Source: Coffea arabica
Lineage: Eukaryota > Streptophyta > Magnoliopsida > Gentianales > Rubiaceae
Reading direction: 5' to 3'
NCBI RefSeq assembly: GCF_036785885.1
Contig: NC_092320.1
Span: 15,067,557-15,131,556, forward strand
Length of the DNA: 64,000 bases
This document shows, piece after piece, positions 24,922 to 36,260 of the stretch. Numbering within the stretch: the stretch's first letter is position 1; every line of letters begins with the position of its first letter. Under the pieces are notes generated by a model. The model worked only from the letters and a program-made list of their open reading frames with translations, was not told the origin of the DNA and made no database searches. Made by a program: the position numbers and the translations under genes.

Positions 24922-26248
24922 TTCTTGACCAACTTATTCTGATGATTTCTTTTATGGCGACAAATCTTTTTGTTTTCCTTTCCAATTTTTCTTGAAGCCT
25001 CGTTGAAGGATGATCCATGTTTTTTAAAGTTGTTTGTTGATTCTTAATGATTCGACCATCATCATCAACCCCTGTAACGCGAAACAAATACATCATGATC
25101 AAATATGTTTTTTTTTTAATTGTGATTATACTTTTTTTTTTCTTTATAAAGTGTCACTTCCATGAATTTTGTCTAGGGGGTTCAGATAATGTTTGCTATT
25201 TACGACCCATTCATGTTGGAATCAGTCGTGAAAGTGATATGGCACTTAAAAAAAAAAAGCCCAATTAAAATGTTGTTTATTTCTCCTCTTGACGATTGAC
25301 CAATGCTCCTCCCTCAGCTCCGTCCACCGCTCTTGACTTTTCTTCCTCGCCAGCCACCACCAGGTCCACCACGCCGTCCCCTTCATAAGCAGTCAATTCC
25401 ACCGTCCCAGAAAATATCTATGACTCAATCCACCATCCCAGAAGGGTACCTAATTATAATCTTACCCAAAAGATTTCATCAATTTCTTGGAATATTTATT
25501 ATGATTCCTTTCTGTTCTCTTCTCTTATCCAAACTTAAGTTGGTTTCAACTAAACCATCTTGAGTTTGAAGGGGAGATGTTAAGAAAAGATATGTATCCT
25601 GTACTATAGAGGGGTTAAGTGGCTATTATAATTTTATCTTGATAAACAAGATTATTATAACCAATTAATTCACCAGGGGAGATGTGAATGTGTACATGAT
25701 CTTGGGACTTTTGAGGAATTATACAGAGTGCGATGAAGTGTGTTTTGTTTTAGTGGCACTTCTAACAAATTACACGCAACAATTCGAGTGGTACCCATTA
25801 AAACACATATGTCATGGTGCTTGTTTAATTCCCCGTACCAAGTCATTAAATCCACATAATACTCAAATTGTTCTTCCTTCTTTCTTTTTAATGTCCTAGA
25901 TTGACAGGCTAAGCCTTGTATCTACTAGTTATAATTTTTTTTTGGGGTATAAGAAATCTACTCTTAGAAGTTAGACTTTATTCTTTAGCACAAAGAGAGC
26001 AATAATTAGACTTCAGAACCATATGAGGGTTAGGGGGTAAGTTTTTTCCTTTTAATTTTTAAATGTACCGCTTTTGTTGAATTTGGCCAAAATTTAGCAC
26101 TGTAGTTCAAGTTGACTTTAGTATCTGTACCTGTTAAAAGTCCTATTCTAGCTCTTATTTGGTCAAAGTAATAATGGAAGAGTTCAATGCAGTAAACGGC
26201 TGCAACTGCAATTCTTTTGACTTCAACAGTCCGTGTGTATAATACAGA
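24922..26248. other. Intergenic between GLP copy 1 and receptor kinase
   Basis: No gene supported. A small C-rich stretch lies at 25300-25400. Near 25560-25620 a purine run followed by TGTTAAGAAA is faintly like the boundary of an LTR-element fossil, but nothing else of such an element is visible. The rest is ordinary AT-rich DNA. Confidence 0.4.
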
Positions 26249-29200
26249 TTGGAAAGATATGTATACTGGCTATTGCACCAGTATAATACAATCCGATTCA
26301 TGGTACTAGCATCGATGGATGTTGTATGCAGCGGAGTTGTTCTTCTCATGATACTGGCTACTGCACCAGTAGCGATAGCAGGAACAGAGTCTGCTGTGAA
26401 TTTAGAAGCTGAAGCACTGCTCAAGAGTGGCTGGTGGGGAGTCAATACTACTGCAAGAAACGTCTCAGCCCATTGCCAGTGGCCTGGTATCATTTGCAAC
26501 GATGCTGGTAGTGTCACCGAAATACTACTTCCGAACTACGGAATCCTAGATGACTTGACAAATTTCTGCTTCTCCTCTTTTCCGAACCTGGTTAGACTTG
26601 ATCTCAGCGGCAATGCACTCGACGGAGCCATCCCACATCAAATAGGTGCCCTCACCAAAATCACCTATCTCAATTTGTCTTCCAACCATCTTCGAGGTGA
26701 GCTTCCTTCTTCTCTATTAAACCTTACACAACTAGCACAACTTGATATTTCTTGGAATTCGATTGAAAGTTTAATTCCTCCAGGTATCGGAAACTTAACA
26801 AACTTGGTTACTCTAAACTTGAGCCACAATATTTTTTGGAATCACATCCCTCCAACTCTTGGTCAATTGTCCAATCTTGCCTCCCTTGACCTCAGTAATA
26901 ATATCCTCAGTGGAACAATTCCCTTGGCTCTTTGTCGTTTGACAAATCTTTCCCGGTTCGACATTAGCTTCAACAAGTATGTTGGAGGATCTCTCCCAGA
27001 AGAAATAGGACAGCTAAAGAGTTTAATAGAGTTAAAATTGAGTGGCAATCAATTTTATGGTGGCATCCCTCCCACTCTCGGCCACTTGTCCAAATTGGCC
27101 TCCCTCGATCTCAGTGACAATGCATTTGATGGAGCCATCCCACATCAAATAGGTGCACTCTCCAAACTCACCTATCTCACTTTGTCTTCCAACCATCTTC
27201 GAGGCGAGCTTCCCTTTTCTCTAGTAAATCTCACACAACTAGCTGAACTTCATGTTTCAAGTAATATTATCAAAGGCTTTATTCCCTCATTCATCGGAAA
27301 CTTGACAAATTTGGTTACTCTATACTTGAGGTACAATAATTTTTGGGGTCGCATCCCTCCAACTCTTGGCCAATTGTCTAATCTAGACTCCCTTGACCTG
27401 AGTAATAACCACTTCAGTGGGACAATTCCTTCAGCACTTTTTAATTTGACAAATCTTTCCCGACTAGACATTCACATGAATACTGCAATGGGAGGATTTC
27501 TCTCAGAAGAAATAGGAAATTTGAAGAGTTTAGTTGAATTAGACTTGAGTTACAGTGTGTTCTCTGGCAGCATCCCTCCCGCTCTTGGCCAATTGTCCAA
27601 TCTAAACTCCCTTAACCTTAATAATAACCACTTCAGTGGGACAATTCCTTCAGCTCTTTTTAATTTGACAAATCTTTTCCGGCTAGACATTCACTCGAAT
27701 CCCTCAATGGGAGGATTTCTCCCAGAAGAAATAGGAAATTTGAAGAGTTTGGTTGAATTAGACTTCCGTTACCTTAATCTTTCAGGTGCCCTCCCTTCGT
27801 CTCTTGGCCACCTAACCAAACTAATATCTCTTTCAGGTGCTAAGAATCAAATTCATGGGTCCGTTCCCCCTGAAATAGGAAATTTAAAAAATTTGAAATA
27901 TCTCAATCTTGCATTCAACTACCTGACTGGTCAAATCCCTTCGACCCTTGGCAATCTGACTGCTCTTACTTCTTTGATCCTCTCTTCTAACCAAATAAGT
28001 TGTTCCATACCCCTTGAACTTTTCAATATACCTTTTCTAGAATTTCTAGATATTTCTTCAAACCAAATTATAGGTCCAATTCCTATCCAATTTGGGGATG
28101 ACATTATTAAATCCGAGTGGTACCATTTGACTTTGAATCTTTCCTACAATACTCTCTCTGGCACTGTTCCCTCGTCTCTTCTGCGACTCGGGGACGTCGA
28201 CCTGTCCTATAATGCTTTGGAAGGTGAACTTCCATGTGATCTTGTCAATAAGTTTGGTTCAGAAAGATTTGCTGGCAATCCAGACTTACGTTACACTTCC
28301 ACTCTTTGTGGTGCATCTCCTCCTGTTATGAAAAATCACAGGCATCACCCCCCATACTACATCATAGGTCTTGGCGTATCCTTGTTGGTGTTCTCAATAA
28401 CTGGCGGACTAGTAATTTATATCTTCTGCTTCAAGAAAGTTAAAGTTGAGCCGATAGACAATAAACATGGAGACATTTTTAGAATATGGAACTATGATGG
28501 ACATATGGCTTACGAAGACATAATTAAAGCAACCAATGATTTTGATGTCAGTTATTGCATCGGGACAGGGGGTTGTGGCAGCGTGTACAGAGTGCAGTTG
28601 CCAAGTGGGAAAGTAGTGGCTTTGAAAAAGCTTCACTGTTTGGACGGCGAGAATCCAAATTATGACAAGAGCTTTAGGAATGAAGCCGAAATGCTATCTA
28701 AAATCAGGCACAGGAACATTGTAAAGCTCTTTGGATTCTGTCTGCACAAGCGATGCATGTTTCTGATTTATGAGTATATGGACAGAGGAAGCTTGTTTTG
28801 TATCTTGAGAGATGAAACTGAAGCTGTGGAGCTGGATTGGATTAAAAGAGTGAATTTGATCAAGGGCATTGCCAGTGCATTGTCCTACTTGCATTACGAT
28901 TGTGATCCGCCAATCATTCACAGGGATGTATCAAGCAACAACATCCTTTTGAATTCACAGCTCGAAGCAACTCTTTCTGACTTTGGAACTGCGAGGATTT
29001 TGGAACTTGATTCATCAAATCAAACAGTCATTGCAGGCACCTTTGGTTACATTGCACCAGGTAGGTTACCTTGTTATCCTAGCTCACTTTCTTCTTTTCA
29101 CCTTGTTTTCCATATTCTCTTGATGCACATATTAGGCTTAACTTTCAAGGACAGAAAAGAAAAAAAATTCTTCCAATTGAAACGATTATTTTGTTGAATA

Positions 29201-29764
29201 GAACTTTGTTCAGATCATCAATGCAGCCATAGAGTTGTCCCAGTTGAGATTAACTTTATTTTATCCAAACACATGCTTGTCAATGCAGAGCTGGCCTATA
29301 CCATGGTGGTCACTGAAAAGTCCGATGTGTATAGCTTTGGCGTTGTGGTGCTAGAAACGCTGTTTGGAAAGCATCCAAGGGAATTCCTTTCCTCCTTTTC
29401 ATCACAACCCAATGAACCAATAATGCTGAAGGATCTTCTAGATGCCCGTCTGCCCCCTCCGACTAACGCTTTGGTTGTTCAAAATGTGGTTGTGGCAACA
29501 GCTTTAGCCCTGGATTGCGTCAACGCAAACCCGAAATGTCGACCAACAATGCAGCAAGTGGTGAACCAATTTGAAGTGGGCAGGCGAGAAGCAACTGAGC
29601 CTTTGCACACCATTGCTGTGAATCAGCCTGTTAGTCCAGTTCTTTCGCTGCGTGACCAGAGCTGTGCAGATGGGACGAGTAGCTCAAGCACCATAAATGA
29701 ATTCCATGTGGATATCTCTGCGATTCTGCCATCATCCAATTTTTCTTTCCACGTTTCTTCCTAA
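26249..29764 (+). CDS. LRR receptor-like kinase, MIK2-like
   Basis: Two exons, 26249-29060 and 29289-29764, joined within [10 protein letters not shown], the usual intron position for this kinase group. They give 1095 residues from the first ATG. The ATG at 26315 ([12 protein letters not shown]) starts a cleaner signal peptide and is the likelier start, giving 1073 residues. Order: signal peptide, N-terminal cap with [10 protein letters not shown], about twenty LRRs of the LxxLxLSxNxLxGxIP type, and a transmembrane helix near residues 700-727 ([20 protein letters not shown]). The kinase follows, with glycine loop GTGGCGSV, catalytic [11 protein letters not shown] in LSDFGTARI, and the APE-region motif. 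All key catalytic residues are present, so it should be an active RD kinase at the plasma membrane. Close relatives (MIK2/MDIS1-interacting kinases) sense peptides or cell-wall cues; the ligand here is unknown. Confidence 0.93.
26590..27800 (+). repeat. In-frame duplicated LRR blocks (507 bp and 219 bp)
   Basis: Inside the receptor kinase, DNA at about 26590-27060 is repeated 507 bp downstream at about 27097-27567. Examples are GGAGCCATCCCACATCAAAT at 26624 and 27131, and the CATCCCTCCAACTCTTGG match. A second, more similar copy lies 219 bp further (27363 onward recurring at 27582 onward). Both offsets are multiples of three, about seven and three LRR units. Confidence 0.85.
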
Positions 29765-30076
29765 ACAACTTTGACATTTGGTAGGAAACAGAATATTTGT
29801 ATTGATTGACACAATCAGATTAGATGTTAATGGATCATTGTAAACTATCTAGATTCATTGTATATCGTTGCCTATTAATATAGGTCTTGTATATTATTAA
29901 GAAGTATGGAATACAGTAACAATTTCACTCCTTCCCGTTCTTTTCAGTTAGAAACATAAATAACTTGAACACAAACATTGACAACTTCAAAAAAATAAAA
30001 ATAAAAATAAAAATTGATCCAAACACTTAATCATAAAACAATAAAATCATAAAATTGCACGTTCATCTCGGCTAGC
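29765..30076. other. Convergent 3' region
   Basis: About 310 bp between the stop codons of the plus-strand receptor kinase and the minus-strand GLP. It probably holds both 3' UTRs. An AAAAATAAAAATAAAAATAAA run lies near 29993-30013. Confidence 0.5.
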
Positions 30077-30833
30077 TTAAATCTTTGACTGGAGTTGATC
30101 GATTACAGTCTTGTCGGCTTGGAATGCCTTGGCCAGAACATCATCATTGATAGGAGGATTTGATCCAAAAACAGCATTTCGGATTACTACGGCACCTGGA
30201 TTTTGACTGTTGAAGCCAGCTATAGCGACGGCATTTGTCTTTCCTGCATTGAATTGGAAGTGAACGAGTCCAACGGGAAAGACGAAAACATCACCCTTTT
30301 GAAGAACTCTGGTGAAAAGCTTGTTTTCGGGATTTGAGGTGACGAAGCCAACCAGGAGGGAACCTTCAATAACTGTGAGGAGTTCGGTGGCTCTAGGATG
30401 AGTATGAGGAGGATTAATCCCACCTGGTGCATAATCCAGGCGAGCCAGCGAGATGCCAAGAGTGTTAAGCCCTGGAACCTGAGCTGCAAATACTTGAGTA
30501 ACCCTGGAACCCACTGCATTTGTGGTATTTCCAGCTATGTGCAGCCCACCGAAGTAGAAATCATCAGCTGTAACTTTCATGGGGTTTTTGCATGCAAAGC
30601 CATTCACTTTCACTGAAAAGTTAAAAACATTAATAAAAATCCGTAAGAAATTCAATTAAAGTGCTTGTCACTAAACAGCTTGAAATGTTGATGAGTCAAT
30701 TAATGCATTTCTTACCGGTGCAATTGGGATCAGCAACACAGAAATCTTGCACAGGTGAGGGGTCAAAAGCAGAGGCGAGATAACAATATGCAACCGCTAC
30801 AAAGAACAATGAGAACACTGTGCATTTTCCCAT
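30077..30833 (-). CDS. Germin-like protein, canonical metal site
   Basis: Two exons on the minus strand, 30716-30833 and 30077-30612, give 217 residues. Exon 2 is 536 bp, the same length as in the plus-strand copy at 24.1 kb. The signal peptide is [22 protein letters not shown], followed by [15 protein letters not shown]. Cupin motif 1 is intact ([16 protein letters not shown]: His109, His111, Glu116), and motif 2 keeps His157 (GLVHFQFN). A glycosylation-type NTT lies in AGNTTNAVG. It should be a secreted, manganese-binding hexameric GLP; enzymatic activity (superoxide dismutase or other) cannot be told from sequence. It is the paralogue of the plus-strand copies, in opposite orientation, so the cluster includes an inversion. 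Confidence 0.95.
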
Positions 30834-30959
30834 CTTGTTGGGCAAAGGATGCAGAGGAACCCGAACAAGAAAATAAGTTGGAAATTAATTTAGATACTAT
30901 ATAGATACGCAAGGCAAGGCTTATGAGTGACGATGCATGAGTACTTTTAGCTGCTTAAT

Positions 30960-30967
30960 TATTTATA
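30960..30967 (-). promoter_or_regulatory. TATA box of GLP copy 2
   Basis: On the minus strand reads CTCTATAAATAATT, about 127 bp before the start codon of the minus-strand GLP. It has the same CTCTATAAATA core as the other GLP copies. Confidence 0.75.
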
Positions 30968-32187
30968 GAGCAAGACTAGCAAGCAATGTTCATGGAAGAG
31001 CCAAGGAACAGGAAAGAATTTTATGAGTTATTTATTAACTGTAGAATGCCGACCAAGCATAAGATCATGTTATGCCGGCATTATAGAATTGGATAGAAAC
31101 ACACCCATGATTTAACAAGTCAATCATTTGTTCTCACATTCACAAATGTAAAATGTTTTCTCAAATCTTTTTTCATGATCTGAAAACTATTGCCGATCAG
31201 TTCTCCCTAACAGGTTAATTTTTGGATCCAGAAATGTTAACCACCAACAATACAATTCACTTTGAACAAACTACCAATTGAAGTTTTCTTCTTCCAAAAA
31301 AAACAGAAAACAAAAAAGCTACCAATTGAAGTTATGTTAGTCTACATTATGACATACAAAATGTGAAAAGAAATCACTACGAATAAGTAACTGAGGGCTA
31401 CCCTTAAGGTACCACTTTGAATAGATGTCTTATAACGTGGAGCGTTACATAAATAAGCTAAGAAGTTCATCTGATGAAGGACATGTCCCTTGGTTGACGA
31501 CATGGTGCTCATCCTTGACCAAAATTTAACATTAGGAAAAGGAGTCATTCATCCATCCAAAATTTTAATATTTTTTATTGTTGTTAAAACATCTAAAATC
31601 TATATGAAATACCAAATGAAGATAGAAAAAAAAAAATTAAAGATTTGATTCTTTAAATTAGAATTTAAATCGATCAGGTGCAATAATCAAAACCAGAACA
31701 GACTCATTCTAATATTACTATTTGCAAATTTTATTTGTCAAATTCTCATTATAATAATTGCTTCATCTTTTCTATTCCATAATAACATTAAAATTGAATG
31801 AGGACATGATTAGAATTAAAAAAAAAAAAAACTGGATACGTTTTACATCCCAACCAAAGGCATTCTTTAAATATGTCCAATGCAAACAACTAAGGCATGC
31901 ACTTGCGTCACTAGAATACTCTGGTTCGATTAGACCTTTTTTTTGTTTTTGCACCTTTTATTTGCTAGTTTTTGAAACTTGAAACTTCGTCATGGATTAT
32001 CAGGATCTTCAGTTTTGTGCTGTATACAATGTTTTCACGCATCTGTCAAAGGGCCTAGCTCATTTTATTCCAATTTTCCTGCTTCTTATGATTCCAGCCG
32101 TCATGTTGCTGAAGATATATATAAAGCTACTAACAACTGACAAGGGAACGGGACAAGATTTTCCTATCCCAAAAACGAAGGCCAATT
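30968..32187. other. Intergenic, no gene seen
   Basis: AT-rich sequence upstream of the minus-strand GLP and before the SINE. The string TACCAATTGAAGTT occurs twice at 31271 and 31320, a small local duplication. Short frames here lack any family signal. Confidence 0.45.
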
Positions 32188-32202
32188 GAATATATGGGTA
32201 TG

Positions 32203-32450
32203 AACCACTGGCCAATGGCTCAGTGGCCACCAGGAAGGGGTTTAAGTCCCTCCTTGAGCTGTAGATGAGGGTTCAAATCTCACCTGCAGTGAAAAAAAAT
32301 TTAAAAGTTGTGTCGGAGCATTTTCTTGGTCTAGTTGGGTCTGTATACTCACTAGCCCCCTACCACAGCCTCCTTAGGCTCCCCCTCCCCCCTAGATTAG
32401 AATAGAATAGGTTATACAAATGTATCGTTGCTGACAAAAAAAAAAAAGAA
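32203..32450 (+). mobile_element. tRNA-derived SINE with perfect target duplications
   Basis: A 248-bp element. Its head resembles a tRNA gene, with A box TGGCTCAGTGG at 32216-32226 and B box GGTTCAAATCT at 32270-32280. The body ends TCGTTGCTGAC followed by an A-rich tail at about 32436-32450. It is bounded by a perfect 15-bp direct repeat GAATATATGGGTATG at 32188-32202 and 32451-32465, the hallmark of LINE-assisted insertion. The perfect repeat implies a recent insertion. The SINE family name cannot be assigned without a library. Confidence 0.92.
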
Positions 32451-32559
32451 GAATATATGGGTATGGTTGTGTAGTTTATCATGACAACTTCACCATTGCT
32501 TTTGTGTGTATTTACAAGTAAATTCTATTTTTCCAATTGAAAAGGTACGTAGATACACA

Positions 32560-32625
32560 CATATATATGTATATATGTGCATGTGTTTATGTATGTATAC
32601 ATACACACACATATATATATATTTT
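32560..32625. repeat. Mixed CA/TA/TG microsatellite
   Basis: Alternating purine-pyrimidine tract of ACACATATATATGTATATATGT type, about 65 bp, between the SINE and the GLP remnant. Confidence 0.8.
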
Positions 32626-32803
32626 CCTGCATTTAACCAGTTAGACAAATACCTCAAATTATTAGCCGGGCACAGTTTACTTTTCTAAAAGAATACACAT
32701 TGACCTGGTCTCAGAAAGCTAGAAATCTTACGAGTGAGCGAGCGGCAACTTCTTAAATTGGTAAAGCCAGCTGGTCTTAATCTGATATTGCTGGAGGAGC
32801 CTC

Positions 32804-32811
32804 TATAAATA
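32804..32811 (+). promoter_or_regulatory. TATA box of GLP remnant
   Basis: TATAAATA in the context GCCTCTATAAATAACC, 112 bp before the ATG of the exon-1-only GLP copy. It matches the core of the intact copies, so the promoter appears to survive. Confidence 0.75.
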
Positions 32812-32923
32812 ACCATCCCAAGTGGGCTGTCTTCATCACCACTCTCAAAACATAAAACATTCCACAGACAGTTCTACTCAGGTCTTTCAGTGCTCTACCT
32901 GCTTATTTTTGTCACTGGTTGGG

Positions 32924-33127
32924 ATGGCGAAAAATTCTGTTTTGTTGGCTTTGCTAGCTCTCAGTTTCTCCTACCTCACTTCGGCATTTGATCCATCACC
33001 ATTCCAAGACTTCTGCGTGGCAAAAGCCACAACCACAGGTATTGAAGCGAGCATAAGGAATGATGTTGAATTGGGCAAAAGTCCCATGGTGCGGCGCAAA
33101 AGCCCCATGGACCTTAGAGATTCTTAG
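32924..33127 (+). pseudogene. Germin-like protein remnant, exon 1 only
   Basis: 32924-33038 is a complete GLP exon 1: signal peptide MAKNSVLLALLALSFSYLTS, then AFDPSPFQDFCVAK. At 115 bp it equals exon 1 of the copy at 24.1 kb, and it ends in a GT donor (CAG|GTATTG). No second exon with the cupin barrel exists downstream: the sequence runs into unrelated DNA and a hAT MITE. If not spliced, the frame reads on to a stop at 33125-33127, making a 67-residue secreted peptide with a basic tail that contains the duplicated motif KSPM. It is most simply a truncated duplicate. Expression of a short secreted peptide cannot be excluded because the TATA box is intact. Confidence 0.85.
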
Positions 33128-33309
33128 GTTCTAAGTGCTGATGCTGTAATTCTAAGTGTTAAATTATAATTTTTTTGACAGGAAATATGTAATGTTGTTA
33201 GTTGAAATGCTATTGTTGCTGTTAATTAAAGTATTAAATTGAATAATGGTCAGATCACTTTGCATAAAATCATATGCGAATTATTTGAATAGATGCAAAA
33301 TCAGAAGAG

Positions 33310-33754
33310 TAGGAATGGCAACGACCCCGCCCCCGCCCCCCGCACTGCTGCCCACTAATTCTTCCCGCTCCAGCCCCCCACTCCCCACCCACCCTCTTCC
33401 CCATATTATTGTAATTTTTTAGAGAAAAAAAGTGTTACTGTATTAAATGTAATTACAAATTTAGTATAAATGTATTAGTAAATTTAGTATAACTAATTAA
33501 TAATTTCTATTAGTAGACATGTATAATTATTAGTATAATTAATAATTTTAATTATATTACATATACTAATATACATTATATAATACTTATAAATAATAAT
33601 AATATTATTATAAGTTTGTAACTAATTAAATTAAATATATTTTACATATAATTATACACATACATACATATATATATAAATATTTAATTTTTTAACGGGT
33701 ACGAAGCCCTTCTCCATTAGACCCCGCAGGCACCCGTCCCAATTGCCATCTCTG
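33310..33754. mobile_element. hAT-type MITE (GC-rich ends)
   Basis: A 445-bp element starting TAGGAATGGCAACG and ending CAATTGCCATCTCTG, imperfect inverted ends of the TAGGGATGGCAA type. It has a perfect 8-bp target duplication CAGAAGAG at 33302-33309 and 33755-33762. Subterminal parts are rich in CCCGCCCC; the middle is very AT-rich and non-coding. Confidence 0.88.
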
Positions 33755-33762
33755 CAGAAGAG

Positions 33763-34647
33763 ATAAATGTATATTTATGTAAAATTGCAAGGGAGTAAAA
33801 CTAATACTATAATTTTATCATAAGCACTTTTAGAATGGGTCTCAAATCAATCGCACTATTCGAAGATGCCTCTCATGCATTTACCACTTTACGTAAATCC
33901 ACGATACGGTCATGTGGAAATTTTGAAACCTTAAGGAGGTCATGTGATATTTATATAAAATCACAAGAGGGTTATGAGTAATTTACCCAAAAATCAAAGA
34001 TTTTCCCAAAGAAAAAAAAAAAAAGAATCGCAATTCAGATAGTATGCCTGCATTTGGGGGTCTAAGAAAGAATAAATATTTATTGTTTGTCTACTTTAAT
34101 AATGGAAAGAAGCATGACTTATCATTGTCGTCCACAAAATATGTTCATGATTTATAGAATTTTTCTGGTTAACTTTGTTTCAGACAACGTAATTAATATC
34201 CATTCCTTGAAACAAAAACTTATTAGTCCTAATCTCCTACAGTAATCCCATTTGAAAGAGCTGGTAAGAGTTTCACAATGCACCTTAAAAACTTGGACAA
34301 AATTCCTTCCATATCATTTTAGATGTTTCAGTCTACCTAAACTCAAGTAGATGGGCCATCAGTGGCCTTGGGACTTCGGGCGTGGCATACTTTCCCACCC
34401 AATCACTATTTCATCTATTTATTTCTGGGTTAGAACATATGGCACATTATTATCTTAGCTTGGCTCTTGCTCAACGGCTATATTTTCTGCTCAGCCACTC
34501 CTCCACCAGCTAACCATTAATAATCAAATCATACACCACCGCGCCTTCCCTAACGGTCCATTTTTGACATATTAATCTTCCCTCTCAGACCATCTCTGAG
34601 CTTCACTCTGCAAATCCTTATCACATTAATCACGATTCTCTCTTCCT

Positions 34648-34679
<32 letters not shown>

Positions 34680-34736
34680 TATACTGCCTGCCTTTTCTAC
34701 TTTTCTTGCCATCAGTTTTAGCTCAAGAATTCAAGA
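33763..34736. other. Intergenic and 5' region of unknown gene
   Basis: No gene before 34737. The part from about 34560 has the look of a 5' UTR, with a C run followed by a (CT)n tract at 34648-34680. Confidence 0.5.
34648..34680 (+). repeat. C-run plus (CT)n microsatellite in probable 5' UTR
   Basis: About ten C residues followed by roughly ten CT units, ending 57 bp before the start codon of the downstream gene. CT tracts near plant transcription starts are common. Confidence 0.85.
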
Positions 34737-35866
34737 ATGGCTACTAACAATGAAGACAACAATAGTGATGAAAGCTGTCCGAGAATTCAGCATGTAGCAA
34801 AAGCATCATCTGATGAGCTGCTGAGGAAGTTTGCCCAAGTGGGTTCTGAGTCAGAAGACAAGAAAGAGCTGCAGTTGGCTAAGCGGATTAAAAGAAGCAC
34901 TAATATTAGTGCAATTAAGGCTGGGTTTTATACTCAGAGCAGAATGTATGTTGATCAGGGCTCTTCTTTGAACGGTATTAGTGCCGCCATTGTTGAGAGG
35001 AAGTCCCTTTTGCCTCCCGTTACGCCCTCGTCTCGGAGATCATCTGTGGCGGTGGTTCGAAGACTTGGGATTGGGAGAGTAAAAGTCAGGGCAAGGGAAA
35101 TTAAGCATAAGTCTCTTCTGGGTGCAATTGAGAAGGTGAGATCTCTTTATTTGATAATAAGATATACTTTATGTTTTGTCTTTTTTATTACTCTTGATCA
35201 TGATTATATCTGTTTCCGGATAGGCATAATATGCCGATTTTGGATAGAATATGCATTTAGGATTATTAAAAAGTCCCTTGTGATTTGTAGAAAATTCAAC
35301 TTAACTCTCTGTGGCAAAGTGAACTTACGCTCTCTAAGTTTTCTTCATTTTAACTAGATTGAAAATTGAACAGAAATTGCCTAAACTAACTAACGGTTGC
35401 ACACAAAATGTCAGAATTGCCCCCCTAACAATAGGAAGCTTTGGTCCATAGCCTCCTTCATTTGTAGCTTGTACTTTTCTATATCATCCAAGAAGTTGTG
35501 AAACTTAATTAATTTGTAGTTAATATCTTAAGTTAGCTTGAATCAGACCTTTCACTTTTGCAACCATGTTTTTCTACAACACATTTTCTCCTGAGTCTGC
35601 AATTCTGTGAAATATCAAGTACAGCACTCATCATGATCCATTGCAAATCAAAGTAGTCATTATATGAAAACATGTAGTCTCATGCACTCATTATGCTCCA
35701 TTATAAGCAGTAATGACATGCGAAAATATGGTCGAAAACTGAATGCTGTTTTCTTCTTTTGTTAATGTACAAATAGACATGGCGTAGGACAATTGAAGGT
35801 GCTTGCAAGGTATTCGTGGAGAAGCATTACAACCAACACAGACGTCTAAAGCATGACATGTTTTAG
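34737..35866 (+). CDS. Unknown conserved-looking small basic plant protein
   Basis: Two exons, 34737-35135 and 35777-35866, joined in frame (AIEK|TWRR), give 162 residues. The N-terminus is acidic and Asn-rich (MATNNEDNNSDES), followed by a helical Lys/Glu segment (SSDELLRKFAQVGSESEDKK). A Ser/Pro stretch (VERKSLLPPVTPSSRR) comes next, then a strongly basic C-terminal half with RVKVRAREIKHKSLLGAIEK and a tail TWRRTIEGACKVFVEKHY. There is no signal peptide, membrane segment or enzyme motif. The basic C-terminus suggests a nuclear or nucleic-acid/membrane-associated role, but that is speculation. I believe similar small proteins exist in other eudicots, but I cannot name a family or function. 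Confidence 0.8.
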
Positions 35867-36260
35867 TTAACGATACCAGACTTCATTGAGGTATCTTCTT
35901 ATCAGTTTAAAAACAAGGTTCGGTTCTTTCATGTTGATTTCTTTAAAGGAGCTCCATATGCTAGCATACTCTCTGTTGTTGGAGAATACCAATTCATAGC
36001 ATGGTTTTTAACCCATGAAAAAGGGTAGGTGGTGATGTTACATCTAGTTTCTTTTCTGTTTTACCCTCAACAACAGCTATGGATTAATTCCTCCAAGTTC
36101 ACAGGAACTCTGCTGAACCTTCTTCAAATTAATCTCCTCAGTCCACAAAAAAAATAAATAAATAAAGTGATAACTCTTAATAAACAAACAGGACCTCAAT
36201 TTTGACCCATCACAAATGTCTAAATGTTCCAAGCTCAAATGTTTTTGCCCTTAAAAGCAT

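Noticed and set aside
25560-25620. Purine run followed by TGTTAAGAAA, like the boundary of an LTR-element fossil
   Set aside because: No paired repeat, no primer site and no element coding region nearby; too little to call.
13608-34680. Regularly spaced repeats suggestive of arrays (CTTT, CT, tRNA units)
   Set aside because: No CRISPR-like repeat-spacer structure; these are microsatellites or the tRNA tandem array, as expected in a plant genome.
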